Shown here piece by piece: positions 9,541 through 21,900 of a stretch of DNA of 64,000 nucleotides. This DNA is from an uncultured Clostridia bacterium (GTDB lineage: Bacteria; Bacillota; Clostridia; Christensenellales; Borkfalkiaceae), in contig CANQTD010000003.1 of the NCBI GenBank assembly GCA_947626685.1, forward strand, positions 1 to 64,000, read 5' to 3'. The position numbers and the translations under genes are program-made. The stretch's first letter is position 1, and each line of letters begins with the position of its first letter. The notes below the pieces were generated by a model that made no database searches, had not been told where the DNA came from, and worked only from the letters and a program-made list of their open reading frames with translations.

Positions 9541-9803
9541 GCCTTTGCTCGAAATGACAAGGGTGTGCGCTATGCCGTTGCTCGAAATGACAAGGAAGAT
9601 GCCCTTTGCCGTTGCTCGAATGACAAAGTAGGTGCCCTTCGCCTCCGCTCGAAATGACAAAGTAGGTGCCCTTTGCCTTTGTTCGAAATGACAAGAAAGG
9701 CGTGCTTTGCCTTTGCTCGAAATGACAAGGAAGGTGTCCTTTGCCGTTGCTCGAAATGACAAAGTATGTGCGCTTTGCCTTTGCTCGAATAATGAGGAGG
9801 GCG
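9541..9803. repeat. 34-bp tandem repeat array, about 8 units
   Basis: Units begin at 9541, 9574, 9608, 9641, 9675, 9709, 9743 and 9777 with period 33-34 and core CTCGAAATGACAA followed by a variable dozen bases ending CTTTGCC. The core resembles the TCATTTCGAG-type intergenic repeats of many Bacillota. The rest of the 9027-9902 gap holds the remnant, the tRNA with its signals, and no other gene. Confidence 0.85.
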
Positions 9804-9866
9804 CGCGGAGCATGTTCGAATGACGATGAGAGTGACGGGCACGGGTGCGGGTGCGGGGAGAAAGGT

Positions 9867-9893
9867 GCGCGCGGGGCTTTTCGCCCCGCGCGC
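9867..9893 (-). terminator. Hairpin at the end of the giant gene
   Basis: Perfect 11-bp G+C stem (GCGCGCGGGGC with GCCCCGCGCGC) 10 bases after the stop codon; the tail on the minus strand (ACCTTTCTCC) is only weakly T-rich. Confidence 0.5.
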
Positions 9894-9902
9894 GTTTCGG
9901 TT

Positions 9903-12900
9903 TTAGCTTGCGGTGATCGTTATGGTGAAATCGTCCTTTCCGGCTTTCCCCTTCACTTCACCCGTCGTTGTGCCGACCTGTACGTTGTCAACTTTTACAG
10001 TGGCATTCGCACTCGCTTGATAGCTGATCGTGTAATCCTGATCGGGTTTGAGGTAAAGAGTAAATGACTTAGGATCTGAGCTACCGGGAACACTTTCGTT
10101 CCTAAACGCCCATCCTTTTTCTCCACCCTTACCGATTGATTGTGCTGTCTTTGTCTCGTCACCGCTCAAAGTGACCGTCAAAGTAACATCGTCACCTGTC
10201 TTTTGGTCCCATACCAAAGCCGATTTTGTCCCCTCTTTGCCTGTGGCGGTGACATTTACCGTCAATATCACCTTATTCGACCTTGTGGCGGTGAAGGCGG
10301 AGCCGCTGCCCGCGGTGGTGCCGGCGTTCGTTCCCCAAGTCTCGCTTTCGTTGTAATAAGTCGAAACGTTGACATCGTAGTCCTTGCTTTGCAGGGTGGA
10401 GAGCGCGTCCTCGCCCGCGGCGTTCGTGAGCGGATAAGTCGTGTTGTTCGCTGTAATGGTCACGCCCGAGATCGCCACCGTCTGCTCCGAGAGATAGTAG
10501 TAGTTGCGGCTCGTGAAGCCGACGACCGTATCTTGGAATGTGACGACGGTCTTCTCCTTCCAAACGGCGGAGATGATGACGGTCGCATCGGCGTTGTTCG
10601 AAACGTGGTCGGTGGTGATCATGACCTTTGCGCCGAGTTCATAAATCGTATCGTCGTTCGGGAGCTGCCAACCCGCAAAGTACCACTGTTGTACGATGTC
10701 GTTATCGTACTTGTTCACGCCGCTTGCGTCATAGGCGGGGAGAGTGATACTTCCGCCGACCTTCGCGCTTGCCGTTTCTGCGCAAGTAAGTTCGATGTAT
10801 TTCTCGGAGACGCTATAATGGAACGTATAAGTGGTATCTACATAGAATTTCGCAAAGAGACTGATTTGTTTTGTCGCTTCGTCGATATATTGCTTTGCGT
10901 TCTCCTTGTCGATCTTCGTGACCTGCGTTCCGTCTGCGGCGAACCAACCGCCGAAGGTGTAACTATCATTGTAACTTGCATCCTGCAAGAAAAGCACTTG
11001 TTCCGCATTCCAAGTTTTCGCATTCTCGTGTGTAAATTCCGCGCCTTCGGGAAGGCCTTGCGAGGTGTAGACGATCTTATAGTCGATCGCTTCCCACTTT
11101 GCGTACACTTCGAGCGTTTTGTTCGGTTCCGCCGTCCATGCTGTGAAAGGCTGCTCGCCCGCCTTGTCGAAATACCAACCCTTAAACTCATAGAACTCGC
11201 GGGTGATACCGTGTTCGAGCACGGTCACTTCGTATGTCGTGTTGGTAAAGTGCGCCGTCTCGGGCACTTCGTCCACGGTCTCCGTTCCGTCGTTATGGTG
11301 GAATTTTATCGTGTAGTTGAAGGTCTTCTCGACGTAAGTGACTTCGACCGTGATGACGTTGCCCGTGTTACTACTGACGGAATAGCTCGCCGTGTAGCCC
11401 TCTTTTTCGGGAAGCGCGATCGTATTCTCGCCGACGGTGACGGTGTACGTCTTAATAACCTTATTGTGACCACCGACCGATTCCACGAAACTGATGACGG
11501 TATCGTAAGGAAGCTTGCTCGGGAGGAGACCCGCGTAGTTTTCGCTCTCCTCGCCCGTGACCTTAACGGAATAGTAGTTGACCGTGTAATCGACCGTAAA
11601 CACGATCTTGCGCGCGCCGTTGGAATCTGTCGTATCGGATTCCGGCCGCCATTTGCCCGCGGTGTAGCCTGTTCTCACGGGGACGGCGGGGACGGTGAAG
11701 TTGTTGGGGCCGATCCCGACCGTAAAGGTCGTATTGTCCGCACCTTCCGCGACGAAGGAGATCTGCGAGCCGTAAGGAAGTTCCGTAAGATCGCGGAGCG
11801 TGTCGGCGGCTTCGGCTTTGTAGTCGTCAAATCCGTTATCGGACGTGAACTGCACGGCGTACCGATTGGGGGTATAGACCGCAACGATATCCGTGGCACC
11901 CGTGATTTTTTCGTCGCCCGTGACGGGAACACCGTTGATCGCCCAATAGGCCGTGTAGCCCTCTTTTGCAAGGAGTACGCCGTCTAAAATGTCGCGGACA
12001 TACGTCCAGTTATCGTAATTCTTACTAAAGGTCGCGCCCTTCGTTATAAGCATTTCGTCAAAATCATCGCGGCAGTCCTGTTCTTTGACGACAGCGCCGT
12101 CTCTTATGACCCGCACCGAATACTTCTTGTAGCTCACTGCGGCGTTCCAATCGGTAGAAATGCTGTGCGTTTGATTGTCGCTTCCCTTGTACGAGAATGT
12201 CAAAATGATATGGACACCGCCGTATTCCGCGCCGCCGCCGAGGAAGCTACTTCCCGAAGTAAGCGGGCCAACCGAGAACGCTCCGTCATCTCCTAACGTG
12301 AAGGAATCGCCGCCGCTCAATTCATCTGCGTTATATCCTCCGCCCATAATGCTGCTACGGCTGATATAGATGATGAATTTTGCGGTCATTTCTTTGGTGA
12401 TGCCGGCAGTCTTATAGATCTCGTCGCTCTGATTGCCGATCACGCGGCCGCCCGTCGAAGTCCCGGCAAAGGAGTATGTCGAGAAGGCATTCGGGTCATC
12501 GGGCTGAAGATTGGTAAGCGTTACGACAATGTTCTCGATCCACAGGGCGTAGAGGGAGACTTTGGATTCGTCGGCATTCTCGCTTACGAACTTACTTACA
12601 TTCGTCACGTTGCTCCATTTGCCCTCGTCCTGATACCACCAGCCGAGCTGTTGGATATCGTTGCGGGTCGAAGGAGTGAGCGTGAAGCTACCGATTTCAT
12701 AGCTTCCGTCTTTATACTCGTTCGTCACGGAATAGAGCATGGTGACGCTGTCCCTGCCCGTTCTTCCCTCGAAGTCAAAGTCGCTGTAGAAGGTGACCTC
12801 TACCTTGTTGTTCTTCCACTCGACGGTGAGCGTGCCGTCTTTGTAGCCGAACGCCGCGATGAGGTAGGAGTCGATTTGGCTGTACGCCGTCCCGTTATAG

Positions 12901-15900
12901 GTATAGCCGACGAAATCGTAACCCGAACTCGTAAGGTTTTCAAGCGTTTGGGCAGTCGAATCGAAGGTGTAGCGATAGGTCTTGTAGTAGCCGTTCTCGT
13001 CCTCTTCGAAGCCCGCTACGGGCTGTGCGCTGCGGACGGTGACGGTGTATTCGATCGCCTCATAGCCTGCCTCGAAGGTGATCTTGCCGCCTTCGCCGAT
13101 ATCATCCTCGTTCAACGTATATGCGCCCGAAAGCTCTTCGCCGTTCAACGTCCAGTAGGCGCGATAGCCGTCTTTATGAGGCGCAGCGGGGATCTCGGAC
13201 GTTTGAATGGTTTCACCGACATGACGGTTCACTATCTCTTCGCCGAAAACGACGTCGACGCCGCGCTCCGCCCATACAGCTCTGAGCACCATATCGCGGG
13301 CAACGTTGGGGATTTGGGTGTACGTCGTATTCGTTTCGTCGCCGTCGAGCGTGAACCCGTTGAGAACATAGAGCTGCACGCCGTCGTTGAACGTCGGGAG
13401 CTTCACTTCCGTATCATAAGTGAAGTTATAGGTCGCAAAATATTGGCCGTCGCCTCTCTCTCCAAATTCGAACCCGTCGAACGTGATCATATAATCGCTT
13501 ACGAGGGTGACGATGTAGGTGTTGGGCGTGTAGCTTGCCGTAATGGTAAGCTCGGTGGCATGACCGTGTTTCTCCCAGATCTCGCCGAAGGTCGCGAGAT
13601 TTTCGCTCCATTCCTTGAAGGAGTAGCCCGTCTTGGTGCCTTCGGTTGCGGGATAGGTGATATTATCGCCATATTTTCCGGCCGCGGTCTGCGTCTTGCC
13701 GTTCACATCGAAGGTGACGGTGTATTCCACGTCCTTCGTGGCAACGCCGAAATGAACGGTATCGCCGTTTTCGTGATCGAACAGCCAAAGCCATGTGGAG
13801 ATATCGGGATCGAGCAGTTCGCCGTTGTAGGTGAGGCCGACGATCTCCTTTTCGCCGTTGATCGCCTCCGGAACGGGGAATTTGCCCGTCTGCGCCGTCC
13901 ATTCATAGGACATGCTCCAACCGCTCCCGTTCTTTTCAAAGCCCTCAAATTCGTACTCGCTGTCGAACACGAACGTGTACGAGTTGGGCTGATATGTAGC
14001 GTAGACCTTGATCCCCGCGGCGAGATCGCTGCGGTCGGGCTCGCTCCAGACGGGGGCGAATCCCGGATTGCGCGTTCTCTGCTCCTCGGTGAATGCGGGA
14101 TAGACGAGATCGGCGTAGAGTTCTTTCGTCGTCGTATCGAACACGATGGACTGCGTTCCGATCGTATCGTCGCCGAGCATATAGGTCGCCGTTGTGAGCT
14201 GGCCTTCGAGATATTTTGTCGCGCTCCAATCCGCCGTCGTCAGTTTGCTCTTCATGCCCTCTTCGAGAATGTTTGCGATGCTCGTCGTGGTGTCGGAACA
14301 GCCTGCATCCCATTGATAGCCCGGGTTTCTGAGGTTGAGCGCAGCATTGATCTTGACGACGCTTGCAATGGAGAAGGTCGGGATCGTGATGGAGCGGAGA
14401 TTGAAATTTCTGATCCCGAGGTCGACCGTGATATCTCCGAAGGAATCGCTTCCCGTGAGCCCCGCCCCGTTGAGAATGAGCGAGTAATCGAGGCTGCCCG
14501 CAGTGCCGAGCGGCTTATAGTTGGCTTCTTTGACATACTTTTTGAGGTAGCCGCCGAGGTCGGTGGGAGAAGCGGCAGGCGTTCCTCCTCCGCCCGTGAT
14601 ATTGTTCATAATGTTTGTGATCAGTTTCTCGCTCAGATTGAACATGAAGCAGATATGATCCATCATGGTGGGGGTATCTTTCATGAAGTTGGAGAGCGGG
14701 AACGCGCGGTAGATGACTTCGGGCGCCGCCAAAGGCTTTTCATTGCTGCCGTCGAAGTAGGTGGACTGCGTCCTGCGCAGATACATCATGCCCTCTTTCA
14801 TGGTGAGCTCGAGCACGGTGTCGCCCTTGATGATAACGGAATCACCCATAAGACCCGCCAACGTATTGCGCACGCCGTCATAGGAGAGCTTGGCGTTCAT
14901 GCTGATATCGCCCTTTTCGTCGAAATTGACCGTGAGACCGTCGATCTTGATATTGATGGTCTCGAGATTGAGGCCGATGATCGAGAGGTCGAGCTTGAGT
15001 TCTCCGTCGACGAAGAACAGGTTGCTGCGGACGAAGTCGCCCTCTTTCAACGCGCCTTCGCTCGCCGCGATCTCCTCCGCCGTGGCCTCGTGCGTGGCGG
15101 TCATGCCGAGGGCGATGAGAATGTCTTTCACGCCCTCGACGGCGAAGTAGCCGTCCGTGTTCGTCGCGGAATAGCGTGCGGGAGTTTCCCATGCGTTTTC
15201 GACGGGAGTTTGACTGTCGAACGTCGCATGGAGCGAGAGGTTGCCGCCGCCTGCGGGAATGCCCGAGAGCGCAACGCCCGTGAGCACGGAACTGCCCGCC
15301 CCGCCGCTCTTTTCGATCGAAGCCGTGAGATCTTGCGCGCCGCTGCCGAAGAGAGCTTCGCCGCTCAAAACGAGTTCGAATTTGCCTTCCGTGCGGGTGA
15401 CGCTCTTGATGTAGTCGCGCTTTGTGACCGTCTGTTCGGGCAAAGACGCGTCCGTTCCGCCGTCCGCTCCCGCCGCTTCTTCCGCGGGCTCTTTTCCGCC
15501 CGTGAGACCGAGCGAATAGAGCAGGCTTTCGCCGAGCGTCTTGAGACGGGCGAGGATCTCCTGCGTGTCAACGCCCTCCATCCCCTTCGCGAAGGTCTCC
15601 ATCCACGGCGCGATGAAGTAGTCCGTGAGCAGGCCGCCGAGCTGTTCGCCGAGCGACGTATCCACGCCGAGGACCTCGAACACGCCCGCGAGCACGGTGA
15701 GGATCTCGTCCCCCGAGACATAGACGCGGAGAGGATCGTAGCCCTCCTTCCCCGCCCCTACCGTGGAGGCGGTGATATAGAAGTCGAGATAATTGTTCTG
15801 CTGTCCGCTCATATCCGAGTCGAGGGCGACGATCTCGAGGTAGACGCTCGTGTCGGCGGCCGTGGTGGCGCGCAGATTGAACGTGAGCTTCAGGAAAATG

Positions 15901-18900
15901 TCGGGATCGACATAGAAATTCTTGTTTTCCCTGTCGAGATGGAACGGAAGGCCCGTATCGCCGTTGTCTCCCGCGTTGTAGGAGACGGCGCCGTCGAAGG
16001 AGTAGCGGACGCCCCTTTCGTGCTCTTTCGTTTCGCCGTCGGGAGCAACATAATTCTTGGGGTAGGAAACCGTTTCGCCCGATTCGTCGACATACGACTC
16101 CGCCTCGATGAGCCCGCCGAATTGCACGGTGAGATCGTGCTGTTCGAGCAGGGAGACGGCGGCGCCGAGATAGTCGAGAAGGTCGGCAAAGTCGGCGATT
16201 TGAAGCGCACCCTCGGCTTTGAGCTTCGGAAGAACGTCTTCCTCCTTGATCACGTCGAGGCCGAGCCCCGTGCCGATGAAGCGGAGGGTCTCCTTCCCCG
16301 TATAGATGAGGTTGAGCTGAAGGGCGGGACCTTCTTCGCCGTTCTTCTTCGGTTCGAGAATATCGAGGCCGAAGCCGTCGAGCCCGCTGTACGTTGCGGA
16401 AAGGACGCCGCCTGCCATGTCTGTGTGCGCCTTGTCCGCATAGTTGGTGAGGATGAGATCTTGCACGAGTTTCGTCCAATCGAAGCCGCCCAGCGCGTCT
16501 GCGAGGTCGGCGCCGCCCTGCAATTTGCCGAGCAGATCGGAGAGATCTTTGGGCAAAAGTGCGGAGAGCTCTTCGGGAAGGAGCGGGCCGAGGTCGTCCT
16601 GCACCATCTTGTTGAGCAGCGTGCGGATGCGGCCGTAGACGGAGCGGAAGGCTGCTTGCAGATCTTGGAGTTCATCGAAGGAGACCCGAACCGCAATGCC
16701 GCTGTACACGACCGTGAGTTCGCCCTCCGTCAGTTTGCCCGTCTCTTCGTCCTTGCCGAAGTCGATCGCAACGACAAGGTCGATCTCCGTCTCGTGGTTG
16801 ACGACGAGCGCGCCGTCGAGATAGACGTGCAGCCCCTCTTTCCAGCTCAGATAGCCTTCGTTGACCGTGAGGACGAGGGAAGTGGAAGCGGCTTCCTCCG
16901 CGTTCTTTCCGCCCAGATCGATCTGGATATTGCCGTTGAAGGAGACGCCCTTTGCGGCAAGAAGGCTCGGGAGCAGGTCGATGACGGACGTGACGTCGTA
17001 GTAGCCTTCCGTCGAGACGGTGAACGTATCTCCCTTCTTGACCGAGAGCGACACGCCCAAGCTGCTTGCCTCCGCCTTGATCTCTTTGTCTGTCACGTTG
17101 TCCGTCACGGTAAGTTCCACGTTGCCGAGGTTGAAATTGACGCCGAACGCTTGGAGAAGTTCGTTCCCCGCGACCGTGAGTTTGAGCACGTGCCCCTCCG
17201 CTCCGCCTTCGGGAGAGATCTCGGAGAGGGTGAGGAGCGCGGCAAAGTCGAGCCCGAGCACGCGTTCGAGGACGTCTTTCTCTTCGGAGCTGCCCGTTTC
17301 TATGCCGAGCAGACCCATGACGACCCCGACCGCCTCCGAGGTGTTCGCTTTGAGTTTGAGGACTTCGGACGAACCGGGATTGTCGACCGTGATATAGAGA
17401 TAGGCGACGGGCTTTCCGTCCTCCTCTTCGGTGGCATAGGCAACGTGCAGCGTACGGTCGATACTGCCGTATCGGAGAGTGAGATCGGACTTGACGAGGA
17501 GCGGGCTGAGCTGCAACCCGACCGTTCCCTGCACGGTGAGCCCGCCGCCCGTGTATCCGACTTTCACTTCGAGATAGCCGCTCTTGATGAGCGAGACGAT
17601 CGTGTTCGCGTAAGGGATCGCGTCGATATACTCTTCGGGAATAGCCTCATCCGGCGCTTTTTCGCCCGCTTCTGCCGTGGCGGTGAGCGTTCCATCAAGC
17701 ATGGAGACCTCGACCGTGCCGTCCGTGCCGATCTTGAGCCCGATCTCCCCGAGCGAGAACGGAACGGAGAGCTTGTTGAGAAGTTCGTCGACGGCGACGG
17801 CGACGTCGAGCGCGGTCCCGTCCTCCGCGGCTGTGATGGCGGGAATGAGCTCGCGGAAGTTGAGCGAAAGGAGCGCGGTAAGGAGTTGTTCGAGAGAAAT
17901 GTCGTCGAGAGCGACAAATTCCTTGACGATCTTGATGGCATCTTTGACGCCCGCGGACAGCTTGATCGGGGTCGTGCCCTCTCCGCCGTACAGCGTGAGG
18001 TAGAGCACGCCTTCCCCGTAGAGGACGTCTAACTGCTTTGTCGCGCTCTTGTAGGTGAGCGTGAGTTTCGCCTGCGCGAGGAGCGTTTCGAGCGAGAGGT
18101 CGAGCGTGCCCGAGACGGCGAGACCGAGCTCTTTGTTCTCATAATCCAGCGCAACGCCGAGTTTGCCTTGCTTGACGACTGCGGCGACCGCCTTTGCGTA
18201 TGCGCCCACGTCGAGATAGCCGTCCGTGCTCTGCGGCGTGAACTTCTCGCCCGCCTGCACCGTGATGGTGACGCCCATCGCGGAGGCATTCACTTCGCCG
18301 CCGCCAACGGTGAGATCCACGTCGCCGAGAGCGAAGTCTATGCCGAAGAGTTTCATAAGGTCGCTGCCCTTGAGGAGCAGGTTGAGGGTGTCGTTCTCCC
18401 CTCCCTCTTCGCTCGCGCTCTCATAGACTTTGAGAAGGTCGCCGAGACGGACGCCGAAGAGGGTCGCGAGGAGATCTTTCGCCTCTTCGTCCTCTCCGCT
18501 CTCTGCGCCGTCTTCCGAGCCGATGAACTGCATGACGACGGAGACCGCGTCCTGCGCGGAGACGGAGAGCTTGACGCCGTCGAGTTCGAGATAGAGCACG
18601 GGCTTCAGCGAGGTCTCCCCCTCCGAGAGGACCTTCTCTACCGAGAAGATGACGCCGACTTGTTTGGTTTTCCCGTTGTAGGTGAGGGAGAGCGTGCCCT
18701 GCGCGAGGAGCTCTTTGATATCGAAGGAGATCTCTCCGCGTACGGAGAACTTGCCATTCTCCGTCCGATAGTTCACGTTCGCCGCGAGAAAGTTACCCTT
18801 ATAGAGCTTGGCGAGCTGTTTTGCGTATTCGGTGAGATCGGCGTAGCCCGCGGTCTCGGCCGTGACCTCCGTGCCTTTGGTGAGCGTGACCGTCGCATCG

Positions 18901-21900
18901 AGTGCTTTTGCGACGATCTCGCTCTGCGAGACGTCAAGCTGCACTTCCCCGAGGGAGAACTTGATCCCGAGAAGGGAGAGAATGTCCGTTCCCGCGAGGG
19001 TGAGGCTGAGCGTGTCGTTTGCTTCGGTAACGTTGAGAAGGGCCCCGAGGTTCTTTTGGAAGAGATCTTCGAGGATCGCCTTCGCCTCGAAGTCCTTTTT
19101 GGGAATGTCGACGAACTGCCCGACGAGCTCCGCCGCCTCTTTCGCGTTTGCGGAGACCTTGATGCCGTCGAGTTCGAGATAGACCGCGCCGTCCTTGTAG
19201 ATGACGCCGATCTTCTTGGTTTTTTCGTTGTAGGTGAGATCGAACGTCCCCTTTGCCGCGAGCGGTTTGAGGCTGAGATCGGCTTCGCCCTTGACGGAGA
19301 GCGTCTCGCCCGTGTATGCGACGGTCGCATGCAGGAAGTTGCCGTCGATGAGCGCTTTGACGGCCTCGGCATATCGGAGAATGTCGGCATAGCCCGCTGT
19401 ATCGACGGTGAACTCGTCGCCCGCCGTAACGGTGACGGTCGCCCCGTGCGCGGAGAGCTTGACCGAACCGTCCTGCCCGACGTCCACGGTCACGTCGCCG
19501 AGTTCAAATTTGCCGAGATCGAGCCCGAGGGCGTTCAAAAGCTCTGTGCCCTCGATGGCAAGGCGGAGCACGTCTTTCTCTTCGGAGACGGTCTCGCTCA
19601 GCTTGACGAGCTTTCCGAGATCGGCCGAGAAGAGCTTTTCGAGGAGCTTTTGCGCGTTCAAGTCGCTTTCGGGGATCTTGACGATCTTCTTGACGAATGC
19701 GATCGCGTCGTTCGGGTCCGCCTTGACGCGGATGCCGTCTATATCGAGATAGAGCGTCTTGCTCTCCTGCACATAGCCGATCTTGACGGCGTGCTCCGTT
19801 TCTTGATAGGTGACGGTGAGCTCCGCCTGCGCTGCGAACGCTTTGAGCGCGAAGAAGATCTTCCCTTCGGCCGTGAGGAGATCGGAAGTATAGGAGATAT
19901 CGGAGACGAGGTATTCGGACTGCGCGAGCGTTGCCACCGTCCCGATATAGTCGCCGAGCGGCACGGCGTTCTCTTGATCGAATGCGGGGAAGTTCTCCTC
20001 GCTGTCCTTTTCGACGTTGAGCGAGAGCGTATTCCCGAGGAGGGTGAGCGAAGCGCCGACGCCCGCCTTGCCGATTTGGATCTCCACGTCGCCGAGGTCG
20101 AACTTCACGCCGAAGAGGCCGAGGAGCTCGCTTCCCGCGACGGCGAAGGAGAGCGCGTCGTTCCCGTCCTTGTCCTTTTCCTCTTTGAGGTCTTTGAGGA
20201 GGAAAGCGAAGTTTGCGCCGAGCAACGCTTCGATGGCGCCGTTCGCGCTCTCGTCGTCCTCCTTGACGTCTGCGAGCTGTTTGACGAGCGCGACGAGTTC
20301 TTCCGCCGTGACGGAGGCTTTGATCCCCTCCGCTTCGAGGTAGATCTTGCCCTCCGTGTAGCAGAGGGTGAGCGACTTCCCGCCTTCGGGAAGATCGTTA
20401 TATGTCACTTTGAGCCCGACGACCGCCGAGAGCGATTTGAGGCCGCCGAAGCCGAGACGGGCGTCCGCCGTCATGGAGAGTTTGCCGTAGTCGTACGTTG
20501 CGGTGACGTGCGCGTAGCCGCCCGCCAAAATTTCCGCGACTGTCTGCGCGTAAGGGACGACGTCGATGTACGTTCCGACGGGCACGACGGCAAAGGCGTC
20601 GCTGCGCCGCACGGAAAGAGAGACGCCCATGCCTTTGAGCTCGGCGCAAAGCTCCTCTTGCCCGACCGTGAGGGTCACGTCGCCGAGGCCAAAGTCCACG
20701 CCGAAGAGTTTCAAGAGGTCGCTGCCCTTGAGTACAAGGGTGAGTTCGTCCTCCTCGTTCTCCGAGACGGTGAGAAGTTTTTCGAGGTCGAGCGAGAGCG
20801 CGTCGGCGAGGACTTTCTTCGCCTCGACGTCGGACGGGGAGAGGTCGATATAGCCGCCGATGAGCTCGATGAGCTCGTTGACGTCCGCCTTGAAGCGGAG
20901 ACCGTCGACCGCGGCGTACACCGTCCCGTCTGCGCCGTAGATGACGGTGAGGCGTTTGCCCTCTTCGGGCACTCCGTTGTAGGTGAGGGAGAGCTCCGCG
21001 ACGGCGGCAGGTTTTTTGAGGTCGGCGCGCACGCTCCCTTGCACGGTGAGTTTGCCGCCCGTGTATGCAACGTCGGCTTCGAGATAGCCGCCCTTGATGA
21101 GGGAGCTGACAAATTCCGCATAGGGAATGAGGTCGACATAGCCCTTTGTTTCGGCTTCGAACTGCTCGCCTGCGGTGACGGTGACCGTAGCATCGAGCGC
21201 GGAGAGGATTATGTTCTTCTTCCCGATCTCCAGCGTCGCGCTGCCGAGTTCGAAATCTTTGAGATCAACGCCGAGTTTTTCGAGGAGAACGCTGCCCGCA
21301 ATGCCGACGCGGAGCGCGCCGTCCTCTTCTGCAATGCCGATGATGTCGCTGAAATTCCATGAGAGGATCTCGGCGATGAGGTCGGGGGCGTCCTGGCTGC
21401 CCGTAAACGACGTGACGAGCGCGATCGCATCTTCGAGCCCCGCGCATACCTTGACCGTATCGCCGAGGCGGAGATAGAGCGTGCCGCCCTGATAGATGAC
21501 GCCGATCTCGTTCGTCTGCTTCTTGCCGTCCTCTCCCGTGCAGACGACGGAAAGCGCGGCCTTTGCGACGAGCGGACGGAAGCCGAGGTCGAGCGTGCCC
21601 GAGACGGCGATCGCGTCCCCCTCTTTTCCGTACTGCACTTGGGCGGTGAGATACCCGCTCTTGGCGATGGAGAACAGGACGTCGAGATAGGGAACGAGGT
21701 CAACGTAGGTGCCCGCGGGCAGGACGGTGAAGGCGTTCGTCTTTTTGACGTTGATGGACGCCGTCTTGCCGAACAGCGTCGTGTTGAGGCCGATCGCCCC
21801 CTCTTTGTCCACGGTGAGAACGACGTCGCCGAGTTCGACGTCCGCGCCGAGCAGCGACATGAGTTCGCCGCCCGCGACGGTGAGCGAGAAAACGTCCTCT

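Noticed and set aside
9541..9803. CRISPR array
   Set aside because: Period 34 with the whole unit conserved and no unique spacers; no cas genes in the window.
9437..9842. Minus-strand frames of 85-118 codons across the 34-bp array
   Set aside because: Translations are periodic products of the tandem repeat (HFEQRQ-like) with no SD.
12651..18032. Very long plus-strand open frames (1,793, 1,064, 1,112 and 771 codons) opposite the giant gene
   Set aside because: They are antisense shadows in codon register with the repeat-bearing minus-strand gene, lack SDs and show no protein motifs; the repeat structure is coherent only on the minus strand.
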